A stretch of DNA of 64,000 nucleotides from Amycolatopsis sacchari (GTDB lineage Bacteria; Actinomycetota; Actinomycetes; Mycobacteriales; Pseudonocardiaceae). Made by a program: the position numbers and the translations under genes. This document shows positions 27,368-36,507 of the stretch, in pieces. The stretch covers positions 1 through 64,000 of the forward strand of contig NZ_FORP01000019.1 of NCBI RefSeq assembly GCF_900114035.1, given 5' to 3'. Below the pieces are notes generated by a model. That model saw only the letters and a program-made list of their open reading frames with translations. It was not told where the DNA came from and made no database searches. Within the stretch, counting starts at the first letter, position 1. Each line of letters opens with the position of its first letter.

Positions 27368-28228
27368 TCAGGGGGTGCCGTGCAGCCGGCTCGCGCCCGC
27401 GCGGATGGCGTCCGACAGCGCCGCCGTCGGACCGTGCAGCGCCGCGCGGCGCGCGGTGAGCACGAACTCGACCTCACCGGGATCGGGCAGACCGTGGCCG
27501 GCGGGCAGTTCGACGAGCCCCGCGGGCACCAGGCTGCGCGCGAACACCGCGACCCCGAGCCCGGCGAGCGCGGCGGCGCGCAACCCGTTGAGGCTGCCGC
27601 TCGTGCACACACCGCGCCACTGCCGTCCCGCGCGCCGCAGGGCGTCGAGCGCGCGGGCACGCGTGATGCTCGGCGGCGGGTAGGCGATCAGCGGCACGGG
27701 TTCGCCGGGGTCGAGTTCGAAGCCCTCACGGCCCACCCACACCAGCGGCTCCGTCCACAGTGCACCGACGCCGTCCTCGCCCGCGGCCCGCTTGCCCAGC
27801 ACCAGATCCAGTTCGCCCGCACGCAGCTGCTCGTGCAGCACACCGGACAACGCCACCGTCAGCTCCAGGTCCACGCGCGGGTGCGTGCGCCGGAACTCGC
27901 CGAGGATCTCCGGCAGCGGGCCGGCCACGAAGTCCTCCGAGGCGCCGAAGCGGACCCGTCCCCGCAGTTCGCCGCCTGTGAAATAGTTCATAGCCGTCTC
28001 GATCGTGTCGAGCACGTTGGCGGCGAACCCGATCATCGCCTCGCCGTCGGCCGTGAGCTCCACGGAGTGCGTGTCCCGCACGAACAGCTGCTGCGTGCTC
28101 GCCCGCTCCAGCTTGCGAACGTGCTGGCTGACGGTGGACTGCCGCAGCCCGAGCCGCTGCGCGGCCCGCGTGAAGCTGCGCGTCTCCGCGACCACGAGGA
28201 ACGTCCTCAGCCACACCGGGTCCAGCAC
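27368..28228 (-). CDS. LysR-family transcription regulator
   Basis: A 286-residue LTTR. The N-terminal helix-turn-helix is in FTRAAQRLGLRQSTVSQHVRKLE, and the rest is a periplasmic-binding-like effector domain (GRVRFGASEDFVAGPLPEIL and onward). Divergent from the bile-acid-symporter-family gene with 110 bp between and an LTTR-type dyad in the gap, so it most likely controls that transporter. Its stop abuts the xylanase operator region, but the gene has its own upstream context. Confidence 0.92.
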   Translation of the reverse strand: MLDPVWLRTFLVVAETRSFTRAAQRLGLRQSTVSQHVRKLERASTQQLFVRDTHSVELTADGEAMIGFAANVLDTIETAMNYFTGGELRGRVRFGASEDFVAGPLPEILGEFRRTHPRVDLELTVALSGVLHEQLRAGELDLVLGKRAAGEDGVGALWTEPLVWVGREGFELDPGEPVPLIAYPPPSITRARALDALRRAGRQWRGVCTSGSLNGLRAAALAGLGVAVFARSLVPAGLVELPAGHGLPDPGEVEFVLTARRAALHGPTAALSDAIRAGASRLHGTP

Positions 28229-28241
28229 GCGTCCGAGCGTA

Positions 28242-28258
28242 TATCACCGTTCGCGATA
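28242..28258. promoter_or_regulatory. LysR-type dyad between lysR and the symporter gene
   Basis: TATC-N9-GATA fits the T-N11-A dyad expected for LysR-type regulators. It lies 13 bp upstream of the lysR start. Confidence 0.45.
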
Positions 28259-28338
28259 ACAGTTAGAGCAGCGATCATACTTCACAATCGGTTCGTTCCG
28301 GCCCAAGATCGGAGGATCCCAGCGAAAGGACCGGATTC

Positions 28339-29325
28339 ATGCGTGGGGCGGCGTTGCTCGCGAAAACCCGGATCGACCCGTTCATCCTCGGCATCCTCGC
28401 CGCGGTGGGGGTCGCCGCCCTGCTCCCCGCGCGCGGCCAGGGCGCGGACGTCGCATCGGCCGTCAGTTCGGTCGGCGTCGGCGCGCTGTTCTTCCTCTAC
28501 GGCGCACGACTGTCCACAGCGGAGGCGATGGCCGGGCTCCGGCACTGGCGGCTGCACCTGACGATCCTCGTCTCGACCTTCGTCCTGTTCCCGCTGCTGG
28601 GTCTGGCGGCGAAACTGCTCGAACCCTCGGTGCTGAGCCCGGAACTGGTGGCGGGCGTGATCTTCCTGTGCGCGCTGCCGTCCACAGTGAACTCCTCGAT
28701 CGCGTTCACGTCGATCGCCCGCGGCAACGTGGCGGCCGCGATCTGCGCCGCGTCGTTCTCCAGCCTCATCGGCATCGTGCTCACCCCGCTGCTGGTGGGC
28801 CTGCTGCTGAACACCACGGGCAACGGCTTCTCGCTGCACTCGGTGACCGACATCGTGCTGCAGCTGCTCGTGCCGTTCGTCGCCGGGCAGCTCCTCCGCC
28901 GGTGGATCGGCGGCTGGATCACCGCGCACAAGAAGGTGCTGGGCCGGGCCGACCGCGGGGTCATCCTCATCGTCGTCTACACGGCGTTCAGCGAGGGCGT
29001 GGTCGCCGGGATCTGGCACCGGCTCAGCTGGGTCTCGCTCGTCGTGCTGCTGGTCGTGAACCTGGTGCTGTTCTTCGTCGTGCTGGGCGTGCTGCGGTTC
29101 CTCACCCCGCGCCTTGGCTTCGCCCGCGAGGACCGGATCGCGATCGTCTTCTGCGGGTCGAAGAAGAGCCTGGCCAGCGGGCTGCCGATGGCCACCGTGT
29201 TGTTCCCCGCGCACAGCGTCGGGCTGATCGTGCTGCCGCTGATGCTGTTCCACCAGGCCCAGCTGATGATCTGCGCGGTGCTCGCCCGCCGGTGGGGCGC
29301 GCGGCAGCCCGAACTCGCTTCCTGA
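28339..29325 (+). CDS. Bile acid:sodium symporter family (BASS/YfeH-type) transporter
   Basis: A 328-residue membrane protein with about nine to ten helices. ALPSTVNSSIAFTSIARGN and FCGSKKSLASGLPMATVLFP are conserved family segments. The second, with its SKKSLASG, is typical of the YfeH/SLC10A7-like branch. The substrate is unknown and need not be a bile acid. Divergent from and presumably controlled by the LysR protein. ATCGGAGGATCC and AAAGGA are possible ribosome-binding sites. Confidence 0.9.
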   Translation: MRGAALLAKTRIDPFILGILAAVGVAALLPARGQGADVASAVSSVGVGALFFLYGARLSTAEAMAGLRHWRLHLTILVSTFVLFPLLGLAAKLLEPSVLSPELVAGVIFLCALPSTVNSSIAFTSIARGNVAAAICAASFSSLIGIVLTPLLVGLLLNTTGNGFSLHSVTDIVLQLLVPFVAGQLLRRWIGGWITAHKKVLGRADRGVILIVVYTAFSEGVVAGIWHRLSWVSLVVLLVVNLVLFFVVLGVLRFLTPRLGFAREDRIAIVFCGSKKSLASGLPMATVLFPAHSVGLIVLPLMLFHQAQLMICAVLARRWGARQPELAS

Positions 29326-29357
29326 ACGAGACATATGTCGCACGCGCCTCAGGCCAT

Positions 29358-29363
29358 TAGTAT
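29358..29363 (+). promoter_or_regulatory. Leaderless -10 of metF
   Basis: TAGTAT, seven bases, then ATG at 29371. This picks the third in-frame ATG of the open frame. A 10-bp palindrome GACATATGTC (29330-29339) lies just upstream. Confidence 0.5.
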
Positions 29364-29370
29364 GAGCCGC

Positions 29371-30255
29371 ATGAAGACGGTCGTCGAACGGTTGCGGGGC
29401 ACGTCCCCGGTGTTCTCCGTGGAGTTCTTCCCGCCCCGCGACGCCGCCGACGAGGCCGTGCTGTGGCGCTCCATCCGCGAGCTGGAGGGCTTCGACCCGG
29501 CGTACATGTCCATCACCTACGGCGCGGGCGGGTCGAGCCGTGACGGCACGATCCGCAACATCGCGAGGGTGGCCACCGAGACCACGCTGGTCCCGATGGC
29601 CCACCTGACCGCGGTGGACCACTCGGTCGCCGAGCTGCGCAACGTCATCGGCTGGTATGCCGCCGTCGGCGTGCGCAACATCCTCGCGCTCCGTGGTGAC
29701 CCGCCGGGCGACCCGTACGGCGAATGGGTGCCGCACCCCGAGGGGCTCACCTACGCGGAGGAGCTGGTCGAACTCGTCCGTTCGCTCGGTGACTTCTGCG
29801 TGGGCGTGTCGGCCTTCCCGTACGGCCACCCGCGTTCGGCCGATCTCGACACCGACACCAAGTACCTCGTGCGCAAGTTCAAGGCCGGTGCCGAGTTCGG
29901 CATCGCGCAGCTGTTCTTCGAGGCCGAGGACTTCCTGCGGCTGCGGGACAGGGTCGCCGCCGCGGGCTGTGACGCGCTGCTCATCCCCGGCGTCATGCCG
30001 CTGACCACGCCACGCACGCTCAAGACCACGATCAAGCTGTCCGGCGCGGCGTGCCCGCAGTGGCTGCTCGACCGGCTGGGGCCGCTGGAGAGCGACCCGA
30101 AGGCGTTCCGCGCCGAGGGGCTGGACGTGGTGACCGAGCTGTGCGAGCGGCTGATCGCCGAGGGCGTGCCGGACCTGCACTTCTACACGTTCAACCGCTC
30201 GAAGGCGACGCGCGAGGTCGTGCAGCGCCTCGGGCTGGTGCCCGTACGGGCCTGA
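29371..30255 (+). CDS. metF: 5,10-methylenetetrahydrofolate reductase
   Basis: A 294-residue TIM-barrel flavoenzyme that reduces methylene-THF to methyl-THF for methionine synthesis. PVFSVEFFPPRD at the N-terminus carries the catalytic-type Glu, and YMSITYGAGGSSRDGT, ALRGDPPGDP, FGIAQLFFEAEDF and HFYTFNRS are family hallmarks. The length matches bacterial MetF. The ATG at 29371 is fixed by the leaderless -10. The two earlier ATG codons would place the -10 inside the gene. Confidence 0.96.
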   Translation: MKTVVERLRGTSPVFSVEFFPPRDAADEAVLWRSIRELEGFDPAYMSITYGAGGSSRDGTIRNIARVATETTLVPMAHLTAVDHSVAELRNVIGWYAAVGVRNILALRGDPPGDPYGEWVPHPEGLTYAEELVELVRSLGDFCVGVSAFPYGHPRSADLDTDTKYLVRKFKAGAEFGIAQLFFEAEDFLRLRDRVAAAGCDALLIPGVMPLTTPRTLKTTIKLSGAACPQWLLDRLGPLESDPKAFRAEGLDVVTELCERLIAEGVPDLHFYTFNRSKATREVVQRLGLVPVRA

Positions 30256-30278
30256 AAAACCGGCTTGCCGTGGGCAGG

Positions 30279-30284
30279 TAAGTT
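30279..30284 (+). promoter_or_regulatory. Leaderless -10 of the DUF885 gene
   Basis: TAAGTT, six C-rich bases, then ATG at 30291. Confidence 0.45.
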
Positions 30285-30290
30285 GCCCCC

Positions 30291-31952
30291 ATGGCGTCTG
30301 TGCACGAAATCTCCGACCGGTTCGTGACCGAGTTCGCGGCGGCCCACCCCGTCGCCGCGACGGAGCTGGGGATTCCCGGCTACGACGACCAGCTCACCGA
30401 CTACTCGCCGGAGGGCCACGCGGCCCGCGCCGCCCTGTCCCGCCGCGCGCTCGCGGAGATCGAAGCCACCGAACCCGCCGACGCCGGTGAGCGTGCCGCG
30501 AAGGCGGTCTTCACCGAGCGCGTCGGGCTGGACCTGGAGATCCACGAAGCGGGCCTGGACGCCGCCTCGCTGAACGTGATCGCCAGCCCGGTGCAGGACC
30601 TCCGCATGGTCTTCGACCTCATGCCGACCGACACCGAGGAGCAGTGGGCGAACATCGCCGCCCGCCTGCACAAGGTCCCCGTGGCCGTCGACGGCATCCG
30701 CGCCTCCCTGCTCGCCGCCGCCGAGGCGGGCAACGCGCCCGCGTTGCGGCAGGTCACGAAGGTCGCCGAGCAGGCCGAGACGTGGGCGGGTCTGGGCGGT
30801 GAGAAGGGCTTCTTCGACAGCCTCGTCGCGAACGGCCCGGAGGCCCTGCGCAAGGACCTCGAACACGGCGCGCGGTCGGCGCAGGAGGCGTACGCCGAGC
30901 TGGCCGGGTTCCTGCGCGCGGAACTGGCGCCCAAGGCCCGCGTCAAGGACGCCGTCGGCGAGGACGCGTACCGCCTGTGGTCGCGCTACTTCACCGGCGC
31001 CGCGCTCGACCCGCGTGAGGCCTACGAGTGGGGCTGGGGCGAGTTCGCCCGCCTCGAAGGCGAAATGCGCGAGGTGGCCGCCCGCATCAAGCCGGGCGCG
31101 ACGCTGCACGAGGTGGCCGAAGCGCTCGACGCCGACCCGAAGTACCGGGTGCACGGCCGCAAGCAGTTCGAACAGTGGATGCAGCGGCTGTCCGACACCG
31201 CGCTGCGCGAGCTGCGCGGCAAGCACTTCGACATCCCCGACGAGCTGATGGCGCTGGAGTGCCGGATCGCGCCTCCCGGTGGCGGCGCGGGTGCGTACTA
31301 CACCGGTCCCAGCGAGGACTTCTCCCGTCCCGGCCGCATGTGGTGGTCGCTGCCGCCGGGCCGTGACGAGTTCTCCACGTGGCGCGAGGTCAGCACCGTC
31401 TACCACGAGGGCGTGCCGGGCCACCACCTGCAGATCGCGACCGCGGTCGCGCAGCCCTCGCTCAACCGGTTCCAGCGGATGCTGGCGTTCGTCTCGGGGC
31501 ACGGCGAGGGCTGGGCGCTCTACGCCGAGCGGCTGATGCAGGACCTCGGTTACCTCTCCGACGACGGCGAGCTGTTCGGCATGCTCTCCGAGCAGCTGTT
31601 CCGCGCCGGCCGCGTGCTCGTCGACTTCGGCATGCACCTGGAGCTGGAGATCCCGAAGGGCACGGGTTTCCACGAGGGCGAGCGCTGGACCCCGGAGCTG
31701 GGCCTGGAGTTCATGCTCACCCGCACCATCACCGACCCGCCGCTGGTGCACGACGAGATCGACCGCTACCTCGGCTGGCCGGGGCAGGCGCCCGCGTACA
31801 AGCTCGGTGAGCGGCTGTGGCTCGAAGCCCGCGAGGACGCCCGCCGCAGGCAGGGATCTTCCTTCGACATCAAGGAGTTCCACACCAAGGCCCTCCGCCT
31901 CGGCGGCATGGGTCTCGACACCCTCCGCACCCAACTGGCCGAACTGGACTGA
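30291..31952 (+). CDS. DUF885 family metallopeptidase-like protein
   Basis: A 553-residue cytoplasmic protein of the DUF885 family. The signature HEGVPGHHLQ (372-381) is the metal-binding motif of this family, related to gluzincin HExxH sites, with a downstream Glu in GEGWALYAERL as the likely third ligand. No signal peptide is present. Activity is inferred as peptidase-like, and no substrate is known to me. It stands alone between metF and a transporter gene. A 9-bp GC hairpin follows the stop. Confidence 0.88.
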   Translation: MASVHEISDRFVTEFAAAHPVAATELGIPGYDDQLTDYSPEGHAARAALSRRALAEIEATEPADAGERAAKAVFTERVGLDLEIHEAGLDAASLNVIASPVQDLRMVFDLMPTDTEEQWANIAARLHKVPVAVDGIRASLLAAAEAGNAPALRQVTKVAEQAETWAGLGGEKGFFDSLVANGPEALRKDLEHGARSAQEAYAELAGFLRAELAPKARVKDAVGEDAYRLWSRYFTGAALDPREAYEWGWGEFARLEGEMREVAARIKPGATLHEVAEALDADPKYRVHGRKQFEQWMQRLSDTALRELRGKHFDIPDELMALECRIAPPGGGAGAYYTGPSEDFSRPGRMWWSLPPGRDEFSTWREVSTVYHEGVPGHHLQIATAVAQPSLNRFQRMLAFVSGHGEGWALYAERLMQDLGYLSDDGELFGMLSEQLFRAGRVLVDFGMHLELEIPKGTGFHEGERWTPELGLEFMLTRTITDPPLVHDEIDRYLGWPGQAPAYKLGERLWLEAREDARRRQGSSFDIKEFHTKALRLGGMGLDTLRTQLAELD

Positions 31953-31980
31953 CATGCACCGCATCTACCGCGTCACCCCA

Positions 31981-32003
31981 CCGCCCCGCGCCTAGCGGGG
32001 CGG
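31981..32003 (+). terminator. GC hairpin after the DUF885 gene
   Basis: CCGCCCCGC pairs perfectly with GCGGGGCGG around a five-base loop, 28 bases after the stop. There is no T-tract, so termination strength is uncertain. Confidence 0.45.
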
Positions 32004-32067
32004 AACACTCGCACGTCTTTCGCCCCGCGTCGGTGTCCTCGAAAACCTCGACGCTGGAGCGTTTCCC

Positions 32068-32961
32068 ATGTCTTCCTCCGTTGCCGCGCCCGCGCGCGGC
32101 CGTTCGGCGTTCGCGCTGGTCCTCGCCGGCATCCTCTGGGGTACCGGCGGCCTGTCCGGCAACCTGCTGGCCGAAAAGGCCGGCCTGCACCCGTTGTCCG
32201 TTGCGGCCTTCCGGCTGCTGCTGGGCGGCGGCTGCACGGTGCTGTTCCTCGTCGTCACGCGCCGTCGTCCACAATGGACGGTGCCGGTGGTGCGGCGGCT
32301 GCTCGTGGCCGGGGTGCTGCTCGGCCAGTTCCAGGCGTGCTACTTCGGTGCGGTGTCGCTGACGTCGGTCAGCCTCGCGACGATGGTGACGATCGGCAGC
32401 GTGCCGGTGTTCGTCACGCTGGCCACGACCGCGGTCCGGCGCCGCCGTCCCGCCACGACGACGCTCGTCTCGACGGCGGCCGCGGTGGCCGGGCTGGCGC
32501 TGCTCACGTGGTCGCCTGCCGGGCTGTCCGGCGGCGGCCGGCTGCTCGGCGGGGTCGCGCTCGCGCTGACCGCCGGTGCCGGGTTCGCACTGCTGACCCT
32601 GGTGACCCGGCGCCCGGTCGAGGGCCTCGACTCGTTCGGCACCACCGCGTTCGGGCTGCTCATCGGCGGGGTGCTGCTGCTGCCGCTCGGGCTGGCGTCG
32701 GGCATGGCACTGCCGCTGCGGCCCGACGTGGTCGCGGTCGCGCTGTACCTCGGCCTCGTGCCGACGGGTGTGGCCTACGGCGCGTACTTCCTGGCGCTGC
32801 GCACGGCGGCCCCCGTCGTCGCCGCGTTGTCCGCGCTGCTGGAACCGCTGACGGCGGCCGTGCTGTCGGCGTTCCTCCTGCACGACGAACTGGGCGTGAC
32901 CGGGTGGACCGGCGCCGCCCTGCTCGTCACCGCACTCGCGGTCAGCTACCTGCGGGAGTGA
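32068..32961 (+). CDS. EamA/DMT-superfamily transporter
   Basis: A 297-residue membrane protein with ten helices in two EamA repeats (ALVLAGILWGTGGLSGNLLA starts the first, LLGGVALALTAGAGFALLTL the second). Such proteins usually export amino acids or metabolites. LSALLEPLTAAVLSAFLLHDEL is the typical end of the second repeat. It overlaps the acetyltransferase gene tail-to-tail by 20 bp. The substrate is not indicated. Confidence 0.9.
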   Translation: MSSSVAAPARGRSAFALVLAGILWGTGGLSGNLLAEKAGLHPLSVAAFRLLLGGGCTVLFLVVTRRRPQWTVPVVRRLLVAGVLLGQFQACYFGAVSLTSVSLATMVTIGSVPVFVTLATTAVRRRRPATTTLVSTAAAVAGLALLTWSPAGLSGGGRLLGGVALALTAGAGFALLTLVTRRPVEGLDSFGTTAFGLLIGGVLLLPLGLASGMALPLRPDVVAVALYLGLVPTGVAYGAYFLALRTAAPVVAALSALLEPLTAAVLSAFLLHDELGVTGWTGAALLVTALAVSYLRE

Positions 32962-33535
32962 CGGAGGCCCCGCCCGGGGGCTCGAGCGGCAGGGCGCGGC
33001 CGAGGATCGCGAACGGCCGCGGGTCGCCGGCGAAGTGGTAGTCGCGCAGGACGTCGACGAACCCCACCCGCCGGTAGAGCTTCCAGGCCCGGCTCGGGCC
33101 CTCGGGCGTGGACAGCAGCACGTGCCGGTTCGGCACGCCGTCGAGCAGCCGCCGCAGCAGGTTCTCGCCGATGCCGTGGGCCTGGCTGCGCGGGTGCACG
33201 TGGATCTCGGTCAGCTCGAAGTAGTCGGCGAGCCAGTGGTCGGCCGCCGCCTCACCGCCGCTCCGCACCAGCCCCCGCCGCACCTGCTCGTGCCACCACT
33301 GGCCGGGGTTGCCGCGGTAGCCGTAGGCGATGCCCAGCAGCCGCCCGTCGGCGTCGAGCGCGGCGAACCCACGCCAGCCGTCGCGCAACGCGTGCGTCAG
33401 CCACATCGGGGCCCGCTGCTCCGCCGTGCCCGGCGGGTAGCGCATCGCCTCGACGTAGATGGCCAGCGCCTCGCGCAGGCGCGCGCGGAAGTCGTCCGCG
33501 GTCAGTGGCACGAACTGGGTGGACACCGTGGTCAT
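32942..33535 (-). CDS. GNAT-family N-acetyltransferase
   Basis: A 197-residue GNAT enzyme. Motif A is in HVHPRSQAHGIGENLLRRLL (acetyl-CoA pyrophosphate loop QAHGIG), and RAWKLYRRVGFVDVLRDYHF is motif B. The ATG overlaps the stop of the YbaK-like gene upstream by 4 bp (ATGA), so the two are cotranslated. The acceptor substrate is unknown. Confidence 0.9.
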   Translation of the reverse strand: MTTVSTQFVPLTADDFRARLREALAIYVEAMRYPPGTAEQRAPMWLTHALRDGWRGFAALDADGRLLGIAYGYRGNPGQWWHEQVRRGLVRSGGEAAADHWLADYFELTEIHVHPRSQAHGIGENLLRRLLDGVPNRHVLLSTPEGPSRAWKLYRRVGFVDVLRDYHFAGDPRPFAILGRALPLEPPGGASVTPAGS

Positions 33536-34032
33536 GTACCCACTCCCGCGGCCTGCCCGCCGGTGAGCGCCAGCAGATCGGCGAAAGTCGTGGGGAACAC
33601 CGACTTCGCGTGCCCCGCGGCGGCCCACACGACGTCGTACTGCTCGAGCGCGGTGTCCACGATCGTGGGAATGCGGGCCGGGTGGCCGACCGGGGCGACC
33701 CCGCCGATGACCTGACCCGTGTGCTCCTTGACGAACGCGGGGTCGGCCTTCTCGACGGAGACGGCGCCGACGAGCTCGGCGAGCCTGCCGGTGTCCGCCC
33801 GGTGCGCGCCGGAGGTCAGCGACAACAGCGGGCCGGTGTGGTCGGCGTACACGGCCCGGAAGATCAGGCTGTTCGCGATCGCGCCCACCGTCACGCCGAG
33901 CGCTTCGGCGGCCTGTGCCGCCGTGCGCACCTCGGCGGGCAGGATGCGGATGCCGCGGGCGGCGTCGTGCTGGCCCGCTTCCGCCAGTGCGGCGGCGACC
34001 TTGGCGACGGCCGGGTGGTCGAGGCTGCTCAT
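33532..34032 (-). CDS. YbaK/EbsC-type aminoacyl-tRNA deacylase
   Basis: A 166-residue protein of the YbaK/ProX editing family, which hydrolyses mischarged aminoacyl-tRNAs in trans. AIANSLIFRAV, SGAHRADTGRL, GQVIGGVAPVGH and DVVWAAAGHAKSVFPTTFADL are typical. Which tRNA it edits cannot be told. Cotranslated with the GNAT gene downstream. The EamA gene begins a little further upstream on the same strand, so the three may form one unit. Confidence 0.9.
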   Translation of the reverse strand: MSSLDHPAVAKVAAALAEAGQHDAARGIRILPAEVRTAAQAAEALGVTVGAIANSLIFRAVYADHTGPLLSLTSGAHRADTGRLAELVGAVSVEKADPAFVKEHTGQVIGGVAPVGHPARIPTIVDTALEQYDVVWAAAGHAKSVFPTTFADLLALTGGQAAGVGT

Positions 34033-34044
34033 ACCGATATGAGA

Positions 34045-34923
34045 TCACGGACCGCCCGTGCGGGCGACGCTCGGTTCCGTTCCCGCCCGGGTGAGCACCA
34101 GGCCGACGGCGAGCCCCGCCGCGACGACCGCGATCCCGGTCCAGACCAGCGGCCCCGGCAGGTCACCGCCGGTGAGCGCGGCGGCGACGGGCGCGATCCC
34201 GGTGAGCAGCCCGCTGCGCCCCGGCCCGAGCCGGGCGACGGTCGAGTACCACAGCAGGAAGGCCGCCGCCGTGACCAGGACCGCGAGGTAGGCGATCGCG
34301 GCCCATTCCGTCCCCGTGGCGGGGAGCGTGTCTTCTTCGGCTGCTCCGAGCAGCGCGAACATGACCGCGCCGAGCCACACCGAGTGCAGCGACACGCCCC
34401 ACGCGCCGTGCCTGCCGAGCACCGGCACGGCGAGCAGCGTGAACCCGGCCTCGCACAGCAGCGCCACCGCGGCCCACGCGACGCCGGCCGCGTCGGTCCG
34501 GCCGGTCCCTTCGACGAGGACGCTGCCGACCGTGACGACCACCGCCGCGAGCAGGATCCGCCGGTGCGGCCGCTGTCCCTGCAGCAACGGTCCGACGAGC
34601 CCGAGCAGCACCGGTACGCACGCGACGGCCACCGCGATGACGGCGGGTTCGGCGTGCTCGCCGCCCCGCACGAGCGCGACGTTGAACAACACCAGCCCGC
34701 TCGCCGCGACCCCGGCCAGCCACAGCCATTCGCGGCCTCGCGGGAGGAGGATCCGGTGCCCCGTGGCCCTGGCCAGCGCCAGCAGGATGACGAACGCGAT
34801 GGCGTAGCGGATCGCCTGCGTCGTGAACAGGGGAGCGTCGCCGAGCGAGCCCGAAACCGTGACGCTGCCGCCGACGAACGCCATCGCGGCGGCGCCGGGC
34901 AAGGCCGTGCGGATGCTGTGCAT
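34045..34923 (-). CDS. EamA-family transporter divergent from a MocR regulator
   Basis: A 292-residue membrane protein with about ten helices in two EamA halves (PLFTTQAIRYAIAFVILLAL; GVSLHSVWLGAVMFALLGAA). It is divergent from a MocR-type regulator with only 28 bp between start codons, a common arrangement in which the regulator controls the transporter. The exported or imported compound is unknown. It ends 12 bp before the YbaK-like gene. Confidence 0.88.
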   Translation of the reverse strand: MHSIRTALPGAAAMAFVGGSVTVSGSLGDAPLFTTQAIRYAIAFVILLALARATGHRILLPRGREWLWLAGVAASGLVLFNVALVRGGEHAEPAVIAVAVACVPVLLGLVGPLLQGQRPHRRILLAAVVVTVGSVLVEGTGRTDAAGVAWAAVALLCEAGFTLLAVPVLGRHGAWGVSLHSVWLGAVMFALLGAAEEDTLPATGTEWAAIAYLAVLVTAAAFLLWYSTVARLGPGRSGLLTGIAPVAAALTGGDLPGPLVWTGIAVVAAGLAVGLVLTRAGTEPSVARTGGP

Positions 34924-34939
34924 GCGGCCAGCCTGTCGT

Positions 34940-34945
34940 CAGAAT
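34940..34945 (+). promoter_or_regulatory. Probable leaderless -10 of the MocR gene
   Basis: CAGAAT, six bases, then ATG at 34952. It is a weaker hexamer than the others in the window but at the same spacing. Confidence 0.35.
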
Positions 34946-34951
34946 GGTCCG

Positions 34952-36433
34952 ATGGACAGGGCCAAAGAAGGGGCGGACGACTGGTCCAAAGCCACGGACT
35001 TCCTGCAGCTCGACGTGCGTGAGGCCCCGCCGGGCGGGCTGTCGGACTGGCTCGCCGGACGGCTGCGGCACGCCATCACCGACGGGCGGCTGCCCGTCGG
35101 CGCCCGGCTGCCGCCGACCCGCGTGCTGGCGGGGGAACTGGGCGTCTCGCGGGGCGTCGTCACCGAGGCGTACCGGCGGTTGGCGGAAAGCGGGCAGATC
35201 GCGGGCCGCGGACGCACCGGGACCGTTGTGGTCGCCGTGCCTGCCGCGTCCCCGAGCCCGGTTGTGCGTGCGCCGTCAGGGTTTCCGGTCGAAGCCGGAC
35301 CGGACGTGTTCGAGTCCCTGCGCGCCGCCCCGGCTCGCATCGACCTTTCGCCCGGCGTGCCCGACCTGGCCGCGTTCCCGCGCGCGGCGTGGCTGCGGGC
35401 CGAACGCCGCGTGCTGGACCGCTTGTCCCCGGCGGACTTCGGGTACGGCGACCCCCGGGGCGCCCCGCGCTTCCGCGCCGCGGTCGCGCAGTGGCTGGCC
35501 CGCAACCGCGGGATCGCGGTGGACCCGGACGAGGTCGTGGTCGTCGCCGGGGTCGCGCAGGCGCTCGTCCTGCTCGCGCGCGTGCTCGCCGCCGAGGGGA
35601 TTTCCACGGTGGCGGTGGAGGATCCGGGCTCGCTGGGCGCGCGGCGGCAGTTCCAGGGCTGGGGGTTCGCGACCCCGCCGGTCCCGGTGGACGGTGACGG
35701 GGTGCGGGTCGCGGACCTCCGTGCGAGCGGCGCGCCGGTGGCGCTGCTGACGCCCGCGCACCAGTTCCCGACGGGAGTGGTCCTCGACGGCGGTCGCCGG
35801 CGGGAGCTGCTGCGCTGGCTGGACGAAGGCGGCCTGGTCATCGAGGACGACTACGACGCCGAGCACCGTTACGACCGGCCGCCGGTGCCCGCGCTGCGCT
35901 CGATGCGGGCCGATGGGATCTGCTACGCGGGCAGCGTGTCGAAGCTGCTGGCGCCCGCGCTGCGGGTGGGCTGGCTGCTCGTGCCGGGGGAATACCGTTC
36001 TGCCGTGGTCGCCGCCAAACGCGAGGCGGATCTCGGAAATTCCGTCCTGCCCCAACTCGTGCTCGCGGAATTGGTGGAAACGGGCGAACTGGAGCGCCAG
36101 TTGCGGTTGCTGCGGCGACGGCACCGCCGGAGGCGGGACGTGATGATCGCCGCACTCGCCGAGCACCTGCCGGGCGCCCGTGTGCACGGCGCCTCGGCCG
36201 GGCTGCACCTGACGATCACCTTCGACGGCGAGTTCTCCGACGTCGAGCTGGCGGCGACCGCACTGGAGCGGGGCGTGAAGGTGCAGCCGCTGTCGTGGCA
36301 CCGGCAGCGGCCGGGGCCGCCGGGGCTCGTGCTGGGCTACGCAGCGAGCGCCACGGGTGACCTGGCGGAGGGAATAGCGGTGCTCGGTTCGGCGCTGAAC
36401 GAAAGGGAGTTCGATCACCGGATCGAGGCTTGA
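34952..36433 (+). CDS. MocR-family regulator (GntR DNA-binding plus aminotransferase-like domain)
   Basis: 493 residues. The N-terminal GntR winged helix (about 28-95; LPPTRVLAGELGVSRGVVTEAYRRL) is followed by a fold-type I PLP domain. GYGDPRG, the Asp in VIEDDYDAEHRYDR and Lys331 in CYAGSVSKLLAPALRVGW mark the cofactor site. MocR proteins sense PLP adducts and regulate neighbouring genes, and here the divergent EamA transporter is the obvious target. The -35 of the next gene's promoter overlaps its stop codon. Confidence 0.93.
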   Translation: MDRAKEGADDWSKATDFLQLDVREAPPGGLSDWLAGRLRHAITDGRLPVGARLPPTRVLAGELGVSRGVVTEAYRRLAESGQIAGRGRTGTVVVAVPAASPSPVVRAPSGFPVEAGPDVFESLRAAPARIDLSPGVPDLAAFPRAAWLRAERRVLDRLSPADFGYGDPRGAPRFRAAVAQWLARNRGIAVDPDEVVVVAGVAQALVLLARVLAAEGISTVAVEDPGSLGARRQFQGWGFATPPVPVDGDGVRVADLRASGAPVALLTPAHQFPTGVVLDGGRRRELLRWLDEGGLVIEDDYDAEHRYDRPPVPALRSMRADGICYAGSVSKLLAPALRVGWLLVPGEYRSAVVAAKREADLGNSVLPQLVLAELVETGELERQLRLLRRRHRRRRDVMIAALAEHLPGARVHGASAGLHLTITFDGEFSDVELAATALERGVKVQPLSWHRQRPGPPGLVLGYAASATGDLAEGIAVLGSALNEREFDHRIEA

Positions 36434-36458
36434 ACGAACACGTGTTCGAAGTTAGGCT
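36430..36458 (+). promoter_or_regulatory. Promoter of the HEPN-MDMPI operon
   Basis: TTGAAC (36430-36435), a 17-base spacer and TAGGCT (36453-36458) form a good vegetative promoter. LexA box 1 fills the spacer, and LexA box 2 lies at about +3 to +18. Confidence 0.65.
36434..36449. promoter_or_regulatory. LexA (SOS) box 1
   Basis: ACGAACACGTGTTCGA differs from the actinobacterial consensus TCGAAC-N4-GTTCGA at one position and has the same ACGT centre as the recA box of this genome. It overlaps the promoter spacer. Confidence 0.7.
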
Positions 36459-36467
36459 GGAAGTCGC

Positions 36468-36483
36468 TCGAACACAGGTTCGA
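36468..36483. promoter_or_regulatory. LexA (SOS) box 2
   Basis: TCGAACACAGGTTCGA is an exact match to TCGAAC-N4-GTTCGA, just downstream of the predicted transcription start. Confidence 0.8.
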
Positions 36484-36507
36484 CACCCGGTGGAGCGCTC
36501 GCCGGTG